Shown here one piece after another: positions 7,971 through 16,372 of a stretch of DNA of 64,000 nt (position 1 is the first letter of the stretch; each line of letters begins with the position of its first letter). This DNA is from Methylobacterium sp. (GTDB lineage Bacteria > Pseudomonadota > Alphaproteobacteria > Rhizobiales > Beijerinckiaceae), in NCBI RefSeq assembly GCF_019745455.1, contig NZ_JAIETD010000027.1, positions 1 to 64,000 of the forward strand. The letters run 5' to 3'. A program made the translations under genes and the position numbers. The notes beneath the pieces are model-generated. The model was not told the DNA's origin, searched no databases, and worked only from the letters and a program-made list of their open reading frames with translations.

Positions 7971-8786
7971 TCACAGCACGGCAGGTGCTTCCTCGGTCGT
8001 GACCAGGAATTTCGTGAGGGTATTTACCCCGAATGTCAGCGTTAGCGGCACATCAGCGGCGTCCCGCCCGTAAGCAATGAGGATGCGGCCGATGCGAGAC
8101 GAGTTATTGCGCGGATCGAAAGTGTGCCACCGGCCATCGAGAAAGACTTCCATCCAGGCCGCGAAATCACCCGGCGCGTGCGGAAGCGGAAGTCCGATGT
8201 CGCTCACATAGCCATTGCAGTAACGGGCTGGAATGTTGATGCATCGGCAGAACGCGATGGCGAGGTGCGCATAGTCGCGGCAAACACCCTGCTGTTCCTC
8301 GAACACGTCGAACGCGGTGCGTGTGGGGCGGGCATGCTCATAGCCAAACGCAATCCGGTCATGGGCGTAGTCACAGATCGCCTGGACCCTGCTCCAGCCG
8401 GATGGAAGATGCCCAAACAGGTCCCAGGCGATCTGCGAAAGCCGGTCGGTCTCGCAGTAGCGGCTGCCTAGCAGGAACAGCAGGGTGTCTGTCGGGAGCT
8501 TCGCTACTGGCGTCTCTTTCGCGTCGAGCACGGAGTGGTCGCCTTTACCTTCGTCGCGCACGATGGTCTCGGTTCTCAGCGTGAACACGCCCGCCGGAGC
8601 GGTCATCCGTTGGCACCAGTTCCCAAAGCTGTCGCGATAACCCTCCAGGGGCACTGACGGACTCGTGACGAGGTAGTCCGGACGCTCCAGATCCGAGACC
8701 CGCGACGCATGGACGTTGAGCGTCGCTATGACCGGCGTGGGCTCGTGAAAGGTGTAGGTCATCTCGCAGCCGACAAGGATGCGCAT
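7971..8786 (-). CDS. transglutaminase-like protein lacking the usual active-site His
   Basis: 271 residues from ATG 8786. The N-terminal part (1-95) is the beta-domain found before bacterial transglutaminase-like cores (YTFHEPTPVIATLNVHAS). The core has the nucleophile in EEQQGVCRDYAHL (Cys169) and Asp224 in TFDPRNN. At the usual His-x-Trp position the sequence is DFAAWMEV, so Ala209 replaces the expected His; the codon reads clearly as alanine. His221 lies nearby. The protein may be inactive as a protease/transglutaminase, use another His, or belong to a subfamily I do not recall well. No signal peptide. First of a four-gene minus-strand group. Confidence 0.75.
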   Translation of the reverse strand: MRILVGCEMTYTFHEPTPVIATLNVHASRVSDLERPDYLVTSPSVPLEGYRDSFGNWCQRMTAPAGVFTLRTETIVRDEGKGDHSVLDAKETPVAKLPTDTLLFLLGSRYCETDRLSQIAWDLFGHLPSGWSRVQAICDYAHDRIAFGYEHARPTRTAFDVFEEQQGVCRDYAHLAIAFCRCINIPARYCNGYVSDIGLPLPHAPGDFAAWMEVFLDGRWHTFDPRNNSSRIGRILIAYGRDAADVPLTLTFGVNTLTKFLVTTEEAPAVL

Positions 8787-9166
8787 GGGCTCTCTCCAAG
8801 GTAAGAACGCTCGGGCCGCGTGACCCATCGTCGACGTACGGAGGGCGACAGGGGTCGTGTAAGTGCAGGGTCGGCAGCGGTTCCTGGAACGCGCTTCTGC
8901 CGCCGCCTACCTCGGCCGCAACGGTGAATGCATGAAGCGCTTCGCCGCCGACGGCGAAGGAAAGGCTCCAAAGCTTTCACCAACCTGTCTGGTCGACGAA
9001 TTTGAGGGTCAAGAGGTGCTGCCAGCCCGGAAGCGAAGAACTGCCATGGCCGCCGTGATGCCGTCTTGAATCGCCCGAAAGGGAAGGTCCGAGAATGCCT
9101 CGTCCGGCTTCTCGTTGATCATGAAGTGTCTTTCTCGAAAGGCGAATTCGCGACAGGGATCTAGAA
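8787..9166. other. gap without a supported gene
   Basis: Upstream of the transglutaminase-like gene; likely holds its promoter. Short frames on both strands have no motif or ribosome-binding support. No hairpin or repeat seen. Confidence 0.35.
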
Positions 9167-9382
9167 CTACCCCATCTTTAACGGCGGTTCGATATCCCTA
9201 TCAGAGTTCTTGGTGAAACGATGCAAAAATCTCGAAAATCGACGTAAGATGCGCGCCCTGAGATTTTCGATCAGGGCAATTCTGTCGGCAAATAGAGAGG
9301 AAGTTCGTGCTTCCCGGTCGAGAAGAACTTGCCTTTTCAGCCCGCGAACGGCGCGATAGGCGGCACTGATGTCTCGATCCAC
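9167..9382 (-). CDS. possible small basic hypothetical protein
   Basis: A GTG at 9382 opens a 71-residue frame starting VDRDISAAYRAVRGLKRQ and rich in Arg/Leu helices (IALIENLRARILRRFSRFL). The longer frame from 9613 overlaps the start of the next plus-strand gene and is unlikely. No family recognised; support is composition only. It would be transcribed divergently from the TAXI gene. Confidence 0.25.
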   Translation of the reverse strand: MDRDISAAYRAVRGLKRQVLLDREARTSSLFADRIALIENLRARILRRFSRFLHRFTKNSDRDIEPPLKMG

Positions 9383-9591
9383 TTTCCAGCTACCACCGCC
9401 GATAGGCTCCTGCGGCGAAGTTAGGTCGCAAGCGGGGTAGGCGAGTATCCACCGTTTAGGCAATCCCACGGGCGAGAACGCAAAACTGGTTCTGCCGAAG
9501 CAGGCCTGTTGTGGCGCTCCTTCGCAAACAGCTGGTATGCCTCCTCCATGCAAGCCACGGTCCGATGAGGCCGTTTGGATGGGGAGCAGGA

Positions 9592-10950
9592 TTGGCCAAG
9601 GTATCGCTTCCAAGAGGCCGGGAGGGATGGCTTCCCCTTGGGCTCGCCATCTTGCTCGGCCTCGGCGTCATCGCTGCATTCTACCTGACGGGTCCCGCGA
9701 CCCTGACCATCGCGGTCGCTCCGAGCGGGGGCACGGAGCCCACGCTGCTGCGGGCCTTCGCGAACGAACTTGCGCGAACGAAAGCCGGTATCCAGCTGAA
9801 GGTCTTGTCCCTTGATGGTGTTCGCGAAAGCGCAGAGGCGCTGAAGGCCGGTAAAGCCGACCTCGCCGTCGTCAGGCCCGACGTATCGATGCCGGGCAAC
9901 GGTCTGACCCTGGCCGTGCTGCGAGAGCTCGCTGTCCTGGTCGTTGCGCCCACCGCGTCTGGCATCAAGGCAATTCCCGACCTTGCCGGCAAACGCCTGG
10001 GAATCTTGGCGGAGAGGACTGCCGACCGCACCTTGGTTCGCGACCTCCTCGCCCATTACGGGTTGGAGTTGTCATCCGATACGCCCGGCGGCGGCGTACC
10101 GCCAAGAGCCGTCGCGCTTGTGCCCGTCGAAGAGGCGGATCTTCTCACGGCCCTCGCGGACGCTCGCATCAATGCGATGGTACTGGTGACGACACCCACC
10201 TTCGCGGCCGCGCGACGGGTCGTCGGCAACATCGGACAAGCAGGCGAGAACAGCGGTGTCACGCTGTTCGGGGTACCGGACGCCGCGGCGGTCCTGACGC
10301 GCCATCCCCATCTCCAACCGGTCACGGTTCCGGCGGCGCTGTTCGGCGGCGATCCCCGGCTGCCGGAGGAGGACGTCGCGACCGTCGGCTCATCCTATCG
10401 CCTGATGGCGCGCGCCAGCCTTTCGCGCAGCCGCGCCGCGGAGGTGACGCAGCACCTGTTCGAGATGCGGGCCGCGATCGCCGAGACGGTCCCGGCGGCG
10501 AACGTCGTCGCCCATCCGGCCTATGAGCACACCGCCGATGCCACCAGCGCGCGCCTTCCCATCCATCCGGGCGCCATCGACTATTACGAGCGCGAGCAGG
10601 AGACCTTCATCGAGCGCTACGAGAGCTGGATCTACCTCGTCGCTATCTTCGGCGGCGGCCTGGGTTCCGTGTTCGCCTGGTTGCGTCAGCGCCTCGGCCG
10701 CATCCGTCGGGAGCGGATCGAAGTGGCGACATCGCGCCTGCTCGAGCTTCGTTCGGCCGCTCGCCGCGAGAGCGACCGCGAGCGCCTGGCTGCGATAGCC
10801 GGCGAAGTGGACGAGCTCGCTGCGAGCATCGCGCGCCAGGCCCTCAATCGCCCGACGGAACTCCGGATGCTCGGCGCCGCCCAGGTCGCCATCGACGCTG
10901 CGCGATCCACGGTCGGCCGCGCGATGGGGCAAAGGGATACGCCTGACTAA
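9592..10950 (+). CDS. second membrane-anchored TAXI-family binding protein
   Basis: About 452 residues from a TTG at 9592 preceded by GGGGAG; GTG 9511 and ATG 9565 are in-frame alternatives. An N-terminal TM (LPLGLAILLGLGVIAAFYL) leads into the binding domain: LTIAVAPSGGTEP, the block SAEALKAGKADLAVVRPD, and DLAGKRLGIL. The C-terminal end has ARLPIHPGAIDYY, then a TM (IYLVAIFGGGLGSVFAWL) and a charged helical tail. Domain order and several blocks match the gene at 931-2259, so the two are paralogues. No TRAP permease nearby. It is single, with DUF6894 and regulator genes downstream on the other strand. Confidence 0.7.
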   Translation: MAKVSLPRGREGWLPLGLAILLGLGVIAAFYLTGPATLTIAVAPSGGTEPTLLRAFANELARTKAGIQLKVLSLDGVRESAEALKAGKADLAVVRPDVSMPGNGLTLAVLRELAVLVVAPTASGIKAIPDLAGKRLGILAERTADRTLVRDLLAHYGLELSSDTPGGGVPPRAVALVPVEEADLLTALADARINAMVLVTTPTFAAARRVVGNIGQAGENSGVTLFGVPDAAAVLTRHPHLQPVTVPAALFGGDPRLPEEDVATVGSSYRLMARASLSRSRAAEVTQHLFEMRAAIAETVPAANVVAHPAYEHTADATSARLPIHPGAIDYYEREQETFIERYESWIYLVAIFGGGLGSVFAWLRQRLGRIRRERIEVATSRLLELRSAARRESDRERLAAIAGEVDELAASIARQALNRPTELRMLGAAQVAIDAARSTVGRAMGQRDTPD

Positions 10951-11141
10951 GGGACCAGTTGCAGATCCACGAAACGTTGGCATTGAGCGCGATTACGCGC
11001 CCTGAGGCGGCTCCCGCCCGGACCGGCACCACTCCCCTGCGCCGAGCCTTCAGCCAAGATGAACGATCGCTTTCGGGCGAGGCAAAAACCGACGTCCATT
11101 ATGATGACGGGACGATATCAGTCCGTCCGCCTTGATGACGA

Positions 11142-11378
11142 TCAACCGACGCGGAACACGTCCCTGAACCATACCGTCGCCAGAAGCGAGCCAGCCTCAT
11201 CCATGATGTCGATCCGCTGCCCATCGAGGAGCTCGCCGATCTTCAGCTTCTCGGAGAGGACGGTGCGTGCGCCCTCAACGGCTTCGGCTTTCGCAGCATC
11301 GAGGTCGGGTAGGTCATAGCCCTCCTCATCCGGGATCGTCCGTTCGCCATCTCGAATATGCAGGTAGTAGCGCGGCAT
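11142..11378 (-). CDS. DUF6894-type small protein (2 of 3)
   Basis: 78 residues from ATG 11378: MPRYYLHIRDGERTIPDEEG, then LDAAKAEAVEGARTVL, which is the family's hallmark start and A-x-AEA helix. The C-terminal strand pair follows (IDIMDEAGSLLATVWF). It has no TM or catalytic motif. It lies 138 bp downstream of the Crp/Fnr gene on the same strand. Function unknown. Confidence 0.7.
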   Translation of the reverse strand: MPRYYLHIRDGERTIPDEEGYDLPDLDAAKAEAVEGARTVLSEKLKIGELLDGQRIDIMDEAGSLLATVWFRDVFRVG

Positions 11379-11516
11379 CGCTCAATAATCCGGGATCGTT
11401 CCTTGGTTCTCCGCCGGCCGACAGATCGTAACGTTTAGGCCGTGAGAGTCTCAACGGTCTCAAGGGCAGCGCGGGGCACGAGCCTCTAGAGCATCGCGGA
11501 CCATATGCGCTCACTC

Positions 11517-12248
11517 TCAGGTTAGCTCAGGCGTCAGCGTTGGTTCGATCAAGCGGCGATACTCACGCTCTGGCAGGCCGTAGCTGCCGCTTGCAGCGGT
11601 GATCAGCTTTTGGCGGTCTAGGATCGTGATCCGGCCACGCTGGGCACGGATCATGTGCTCGCCTTCGAGAACCTGGACAGCCACCGTCACACCCGGCCGG
11701 CGGGCACCCAGCATGACCGAGAGGAACTCGTGGGTGATCGGGAACTCGTCTCCCTCAACCCGGTCGTGGCACATGAGCAGCCAGCGGGCGAGGCGCTGTT
11801 CCACGCCGAACTTGCCATTCGCCAAGGCGGTGTGAGCGACCTGCAAGTGGAAGCAATGCGCATAGCGGGTCAGAATGGGCCAGATCGCTAGATGCCGATC
11901 GACGATGGCTCTGACATCGGCGGCTTTCACCCGAAGCGCCTCACCGGCGACCTGAACGAAGTTCTTGTGGGGTGTGCGATCGACCGACAGGAGGAGGGAG
12001 GTGCCGATCAGCCCCTCCAAACCGGTGACACCGACCTCGACCTCTACGCCATCCATTGTCGTGGCGACTGACGAGACGATGCCGCTCTCGATGAAATAGG
12101 CATGCGTGGTCAAGGCATCTGCCTCGATCAGCACGTCTCTGACGTTGAGGGTGACGAGTTCCAGGCTGGGGTGCAACGCTTCGTAGTCAGCCTCCGAGAG
12201 CGAGGCGAGAAGTCGGTTGCGAACGTGGTTGTAAGTCGGCGCTTGCAT
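11517..12248 (-). CDS. Crp/Fnr-family transcriptional regulator
   Basis: 243 residues. The N-terminal two-thirds is a cyclic-nucleotide-binding-like fold (LITHAYFIESGIVSS-like strand, VGVTGLEGLIG turn). The FNR-type Cys cluster is absent, so no Fe-S sensor is expected. The C-terminal winged helix (about 165-225) carries the recognition helix FLSVMLGARRPGVTVAVQVLE and then the wing IRAQRGRITILDRQKL. This form is common in Methylobacterium and Bradyrhizobium. Ligand and targets unknown. A palindrome about 120 bp upstream (12368-12385) is a possible operator. Confidence 0.85.
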   Translation of the reverse strand: MQAPTYNHVRNRLLASLSEADYEALHPSLELVTLNVRDVLIEADALTTHAYFIESGIVSSVATTMDGVEVEVGVTGLEGLIGTSLLLSVDRTPHKNFVQVAGEALRVKAADVRAIVDRHLAIWPILTRYAHCFHLQVAHTALANGKFGVEQRLARWLLMCHDRVEGDEFPITHEFLSVMLGARRPGVTVAVQVLEGEHMIRAQRGRITILDRQKLITAASGSYGLPEREYRRLIEPTLTPELT

Positions 12249-12580
12249 ATGCCCCTCGGCGCGGCAGAGCGAAGCAGAAGGCTCGCATCGCCCAATGAGG
12301 CCTCATGTATATCGTACTATCACCGAGTTTCATCGAGCATTTCTTTTGCGTACGATTTGTGCGTTTGATGTACCATACCGTACATTAACTGTATGCAATC
12401 CGCTTTCAAAACATAAACCAGATTGGTTTTATCCGAATCAGAAATCCAGGCTATCAATATGTGGTATCGACGGGAACTTTGTCAGCCCAATGCACGTATG
12501 GCTTCATCGCTGACCGATTTAAACGGGCGTTGGCGGCCGCAGATCCTTATGTTGCGCCTGATCCAACCACAGTTTGCTAC
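12249..12580. other. AT-rich divergent intergenic region with a palindrome
   Basis: Between the Crp/Fnr gene and the third DUF6894 gene. About 12300-12480 is noticeably more AT-rich than its surroundings and contains several GTAC and TAC repeats. It probably holds both promoters. No protein or RNA gene seen. Confidence 0.5.
12368..12385. promoter_or_regulatory. operator-like palindrome upstream of the Crp/Fnr gene
   Basis: ATGTAC-N6-GTACAT is a perfect 6-bp inverted repeat with a 6-base spacer, 120 bases upstream of the regulator's start and about 195 bases upstream of the DUF6894 gene. Its size and symmetry suit a dimeric regulator, but it is not the TGTGA-N6-TCACA Crp consensus. Regulator unknown. 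Confidence 0.35.
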
Positions 12581-12814
12581 ATGCCTCGCTACTTCTTCGA
12601 CGTTCACAATAGCGTCTCGTTCCCCGACAGCGTCGGGAGCGAGCACGAGGATCTCAACAGCGTCCGGACCGAGGCGCGGCGGTCCCTGATCGAGATCGCA
12701 GGAGGCAGCCTTGGCGACAAGGATGCGCTTCAGCTTCGGATGGATGTACGCGACGCGGTCGGCCAGCGCGTCCTCGCTGCAGCACTCCTGATGGTTGTGG
12801 AGGATGCGTCGTAG
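12581..12814 (+). CDS. DUF6894-type small protein (3 of 3)
   Basis: 77 residues from ATG 12581: MPRYFFDVHNSVSFPDSVG, then LNSVRTEARRSLIEIAGG. Same small fold as the copies at 4849 and 11142, with the strand pair RMDVRDAVGQRVLAAALL near the end. No ribosome-binding site stands out; the start is fixed by the family's conserved beginning. Function unknown. Confidence 0.7.
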   Translation: MPRYFFDVHNSVSFPDSVGSEHEDLNSVRTEARRSLIEIAGGSLGDKDALQLRMDVRDAVGQRVLAAALLMVVEDAS

Positions 12815-13062
12815 GGAGGCCGGCCCACCTTGCACGATTCTTAACGCAGCGAGAGCCGGCCTTCCTTGTCCTATCGCTACCCACCCGACAGCGAGCACAC
12901 CGACTACAGCCTGCGGACCGCCGAGGTCTACGCGCGCCGAGCGTCATGGGAACGCGGGACCGCCGCCGGACCAGAGAGGGCAGGAACGGACCGAATTCGG
13001 GGGTATCCGGCCCCGAAGAAGCTGGACGCGGGACCCCCTTTCCCTCTACGGAAATGGGCGAT

Positions 13063-13138
13063 GGGCCTGTAGCTCAATGGTTAGAGCCGACCGCTCATAA
13101 CGGTCTGGTTGCAGGTTCGAGTCCTGCCGGGCCCACCA
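13063..13138 (+). tRNA. tRNA with CAT anticodon, probably tRNA-Ile2 (lysidine type)
   Basis: A full 76-base cloverleaf with encoded CCA: acceptor GGGCCTG/CGGGCCC, D-arm GCTC/GAGC, anticodon arm GACCG-CTCATAA-CGGTC (anticodon 13096-13098), T-arm GCAGG-TTCGAGT-CCTGC, discriminator A. CAT could mean Met or the Ile2 tRNA that TilS modifies to read AUA. C4-G69, C5-G68 and A37/A38 are present; these are reported TilS determinants in E. coli tRNA-Ile2, so Ile2 is favoured over elongator Met. Initiator tRNA is excluded by the paired 1-72 position and lack of three G-C pairs in the anticodon stem. Confidence 0.95.
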
Positions 13139-13204
13139 ATTTTCCCTTCGTTTCGTGCTCGAATATGACTTGAAACGGTCATATCGCCCCCTCAGAACGG
13201 GGCC

Positions 13205-14302
13205 ATGAACATCGACGGCAAGCCCTACCGCACCATCTTCCTCGCCGACGACGGCCTCTCGGTCGAGGTCATCGATCAGACCCGTCTGCCGTTCGCCTTC
13301 GAGCTCAGGCGCCTGGCGAGCATGCAGGAGGCTGCGGATGCCATCCGCACCATGGTGGTGCGCGGCGCGCCCCTGATCGGCGTCACGGCGGCCTACGGGC
13401 TGGCTCTGGCGATGCGGGAGGATGCCTCGGATGCCGGCATCGAGTCCGCCAGCGCCGTTCTGGGGGCGACGCGCCCGACGGCGATCAACCTACGCTGGGC
13501 GCTCGGCCGCGTCGCCGCCAAGCTTCGTGCCGTGCCGACGGGAGAACGCGCCGCCTTCGCTCTTGCCGAGGCGGCCCGGATCGCCGAGGAGGACGTAGAG
13601 AGTTGCCGCGCCATCGGCGAGCATGGCGGGCGCATCCTCGCCGAACTCCACCGCCGGAAGGGCCGGCCGATCAACGTGCTGACCCATTGCAACGCCGGCT
13701 GGCTCGCCACCGTCGATTGGGGCACGGCTCTGGCCCCGATCTACAACGCCCATGAGGCCGGTGTGCCCGTCCATGTCTTCGTCGACGAGACGCGGCCGCG
13801 CAACCAGGGCGCCGCGCTCACCGCCTTCGAGCTTAACGGTCACGGCGTCCCTCACACCGTCATCGCCGACAATGCCGGCGGTCACCTGATGCAGCACGGC
13901 GAGGTCGACATCTGCATCGTCGGCTCGGATCGGACCACGGCGACCGGCGACGTCTGCAACAAGATCGGAACATACCTGAAGGCGCTCGCGGCCCACGACA
14001 ACGACATCCCGTTTTACGCCGCGCTGCCGTTCTCGACCATCGACTGGACCCTGTCCGACGGCGTCAAGGAGATCCCGATCGAGGAGCGCGACGGCCGCGA
14101 GGTCTCGCACCTGACCGGGCGCCGCGATGATGGCAGTTTCGCCACGATCCAGGTGGTCTCGCCCGGAAGCCCCGTCGCCAACCCGGCCTTCGACGTGACG
14201 CCGGCGCGGCTTGTAACGGGCATCATCACAGAGCGCGGTGTGGCGGCGGCGGATGCGGAGGGGCTGCTCTCTCTCTATCCGGAGCGGCGGAAGGCAGCCT
14301 GA
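13205..14302 (+). CDS. mtnA: S-methyl-5-thioribose-1-phosphate isomerase
   Basis: 365 residues, full length. It converts 5-methylthioribose-1-phosphate to the ribulose form in methionine salvage. Family blocks are in order: [18 protein letters not shown] (about 52-69), [17 protein letters not shown] with active-site Cys162, [18 protein letters not shown], and [18 protein letters not shown] with catalytic Asp242. These two residues correspond to C160 and D240 in B. subtilis MtnA. Starts 66 bp after the tRNA. The preceding pathway enzyme, mtnP, is at 51661 in this window. The next gene, a Nudix frame, begins about 27 bp downstream. Confidence 0.95.
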   Translation: MNIDGKPYRTIFLADDGLSVEVIDQTRLPFAFELRRLASMQEAADAIRTMVVRGAPLIGVTAAYGLALAMREDASDAGIESASAVLGATRPTAINLRWALGRVAAKLRAVPTGERAAFALAEAARIAEEDVESCRAIGEHGGRILAELHRRKGRPINVLTHCNAGWLATVDWGTALAPIYNAHEAGVPVHVFVDETRPRNQGAALTAFELNGHGVPHTVIADNAGGHLMQHGEVDICIVGSDRTTATGDVCNKIGTYLKALAAHDNDIPFYAALPFSTIDWTLSDGVKEIPIEERDGREVSHLTGRRDDGSFATIQVVSPGSPVANPAFDVTPARLVTGIITERGVAAADAEGLLSLYPERRKAA

Positions 14303-14328
14303 ATTTCGCCGCCAAATGGGTGTGTCCG

Positions 14329-14843
14329 ATGGTGCAGACTGGTGAGGGCACTGTCGAAACGCTTCGGCGTTCTGCACGCGTCGTTTTGCTGTCGCCGACC
14401 GGCCACGTGCTGCTGATCCGGTTTTCGATAAAGCGAGCGGACGGGCTTTTCAATTCTGGGCGACGCGGGGTGGGACGGTCGAGGCCGGCGAGACGGATGC
14501 GGAAGCGGCGGCGCGCGAGCTGGCGGAAGAGCTTCGTCTCGATCTACCGCTTCGGGGGCCGATTCACACAGCCACCGACCGATTTGAGCATCACGGCAGC
14601 ATCGTCACGAACACCGACATCTTCTTCGCCGGGTACTGCAACGTCGAAGATATCGTGTTGCATGGGATGAGCCCGGAAAAACGCACCGCCATGCAGGTGA
14701 CCCGCTGGTGGTCCGCGGACGAGATAGAAGAAAGCCGCGAGACAGTCTTTCTGCCGGGCCTTGCAGAACTCGTGCGAAAGCAATCGCGGATGGCGCGTTC
14801 TCAAGGCCTCACGCCTCCCACTGCCAGAACACCGATCCCTTGA
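14329..14843 (+). pseudogene. Nudix hydrolase with a single-base frameshift
   Basis: The first frame (ATG 14329 or GTG 14320) gives RRSARVVLLSPTGHVLLIRF, the usual N-terminal Nudix strand. The homology then moves to another frame at about 14446-14452, within GGGCTTTTCAATTC. The new frame reads QFWATRGGTVEAGETDAE, then AAARELAEELRL, a Nudix box of the form Gx5Ex7REUxEE, and runs to the stop at 14843. One missing base in the T-run region explains it. The rest of the gene is undamaged, so a sequencing error or very recent mutation is likely. It overlaps the 3' end of the convergent MaoC gene by 35 bp. Confidence 0.8.
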
Positions 14844-15798
14844 ACTCGAACACCTTCTCCCCGCGCTGGTTCACGCCGGTATTGTGGTGGGTGGCCAGAC
14901 CCCAGCCGGGGCGCGAGGCGGTGGCGCGGGCCTCGGTCAGCGTGCAGGTGAACCGGATGACGTCGCCGGCATAGACGGGTGCGAGCCAGCGCAGGTCTCG
15001 GAAACCCGGCGAGGGGCCGAGTTGCGGCACCGGGCCGTTGCGCTGGGTGAGGGCGATGTCGCGGCCGCGGGTGATGTGGAGGCGCTTCATCCAGGCGGCG
15101 GTGGTGTGCCAGCCCGAGGCGCAGAGCGCGCCGAAATGGGTCTCCCTCGCGCGTTCCGGATCGGTGTGGAAGACCTGCGGGTCGTAGGCGCGGCCGAAGG
15201 CGACGATGTCCTCAGCCGTGAAGAGATGTCGGCCGAGGTCGCGCGGCTGGCCAATGATCGACTCCTTGAGGAAGAGGAGCGGCGCGGCATCCTCTCCTTC
15301 GGCCGGCGGTTCGGGATCGTCGAGGGTGACCGAGCGGGGCGGCAGTGGCGGCGTCCCCCGACACGGAAACATCACCATGAAAGCCTGTGTCATCACGGTT
15401 TCGTCGCGGCCGTTGAGCACGCTCATCGCGAAGCGGACGAAGCCGCGGTCGGGCTTGGTATTCGAGGCCCGGCAATCCTCGACTTTGGCGACGATCCTGA
15501 GCGCATCGCCGGGCACGACCGGCCGCAACCACCGCAATTGCGTCACCCCCGGCGAGCCCATCGACGAGCCGCCGCGGAAGACGTGGCGCTGGAGGAGAAG
15601 CATGCCGAACCCGGCCGTCTGCCAGCCGGAGCCGATCAGGGTGCCGACGAACGTCGCCTCGGCCGCCGCCTCGTCGAGGTGGAAAGGCTGCGGATCGAAC
15701 TCGGCCGCGAAGGCGACGATCGCGTCGCGGGTGACGGTGAGAGGTCCGCCCTCGATCACCTCGCCGGGCGTGAAATCCTCGAACGCGATGGCATTCAT
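14809..15798 (-). CDS. double hot-dog (MaoC-like) dehydratase family protein
   Basis: 329 residues from ATG 15798 (MNAIAFEDFTPGEVIEGG). Two tandem MaoC-like hot-dog domains are visible. The first has IVAFAAEFDPQPFHLDE, then FVGTLIGSGWQTA. The second has IVAFGRAYDPQVFHTD, then HFGALCASGWHTTAAW. The D-x-(Q)-x-F-H pattern is the R-hydratase catalytic Asp/His motif and is present in both halves. Related fused proteins hydrate enoyl-CoA-type substrates; the substrate here is unknown. An in-frame start at 15885 adds 29 unconserved residues. Confidence 0.85.
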   Translation of the reverse strand: MNAIAFEDFTPGEVIEGGPLTVTRDAIVAFAAEFDPQPFHLDEAAAEATFVGTLIGSGWQTAGFGMLLLQRHVFRGGSSMGSPGVTQLRWLRPVVPGDALRIVAKVEDCRASNTKPDRGFVRFAMSVLNGRDETVMTQAFMVMFPCRGTPPLPPRSVTLDDPEPPAEGEDAAPLLFLKESIIGQPRDLGRHLFTAEDIVAFGRAYDPQVFHTDPERARETHFGALCASGWHTTAAWMKRLHITRGRDIALTQRNGPVPQLGPSPGFRDLRWLAPVYAGDVIRFTCTLTEARATASRPGWGLATHHNTGVNQRGEKVFEFKGSVFWQWEA

Positions 15799-16129
15799 CG
15801 ATGGGCCTCGCCAGATGGTAAGGACGCGGCTTCCGGGCGGGAGTTGAGGGTACCCAATGCCGCAAAACCGGGGGGCGTCTAGCACGTCGGTTGCGGTGCG
15901 TCTGCGTTGCGACAGTCGGTGCTGGGGCAGTGCCCACGCACCGTCCTCCTTGACTTCGGGGGCGATCGCGACTAGCCCCGCCGCTCACATCAGACGAGCA
16001 TTCGTCACCGCACCACGCCGACCGGCCCTGTGAGACCGGAGGTCAACGCCCGACAGCGCGATGCGCCCTCGGGCGGGTTTTGCGTTGGCATATGGAGCGT
16101 CTCCGACCCTGACGACCTTGAACGAGCCG

Positions 16130-16348
16130 ATGCACGCCGCCGCTTCCGAACTCAGCATCACCGATGCGGTCAACGAGACCTGCCCGTGGTCGGGCAAGCC
16201 GATCGCCGCTGATTCGCTGACCCTTTACAACGGAGCCGTGGTCGGCTTCTGCAATCCCGAATGCCGGGACAAATTCGCCAAGGCGATCCTGGCCTTCGAG
16301 GCCGGTCTCCAGGCACGCCGGGTCACCAACGCAGGCCTCGACCAGTGA
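16130..16348 (+). CDS. small YHS-like Cys-containing protein
   Basis: 72 residues from ATG 16130; an in-frame start at 16061 is possible. It has TCPWSGKPIAADSLTLYNG, then VVGFCNPECRDKFAKAI. The two Cys groups (C-x2-S-G-K and F-C-N-x2-C-x-D-K-F) resemble a shortened YHS domain, a metal-binding module. It ends 24 bp before ffh on the same strand. Function unknown. Confidence 0.6.
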   Translation: MHAAASELSITDAVNETCPWSGKPIAADSLTLYNGAVVGFCNPECRDKFAKAILAFEAGLQARRVTNAGLDQ

Positions 16349-16372
16349 CGTCCGTCTGAGGGGAGCCAACGC

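Noticed and set aside
8863..9069. 68-residue plus-strand frame upstream of the transglutaminase-like gene
   Set aside because: No motif or ribosome-binding site and poor composition.
12866..13072. Small frame before the tRNA (TTG start, SYRYPPDSEHTDY)
   Set aside because: No ribosome-binding site, no known family, and it runs into the tRNA.
1..13138. Genomic island integrated at the tRNA
   Set aside because: Integration usually uses the tRNA 3' end, but the accessory block lies on the 5' side, and no integrase or direct repeat of the tRNA end was seen.
14443..14455. Programmed -1 frameshift in the Nudix gene
   Set aside because: CTT-TTC is not a canonical slippery heptamer and no strong downstream structure is evident; a deletion or sequencing error is simpler.
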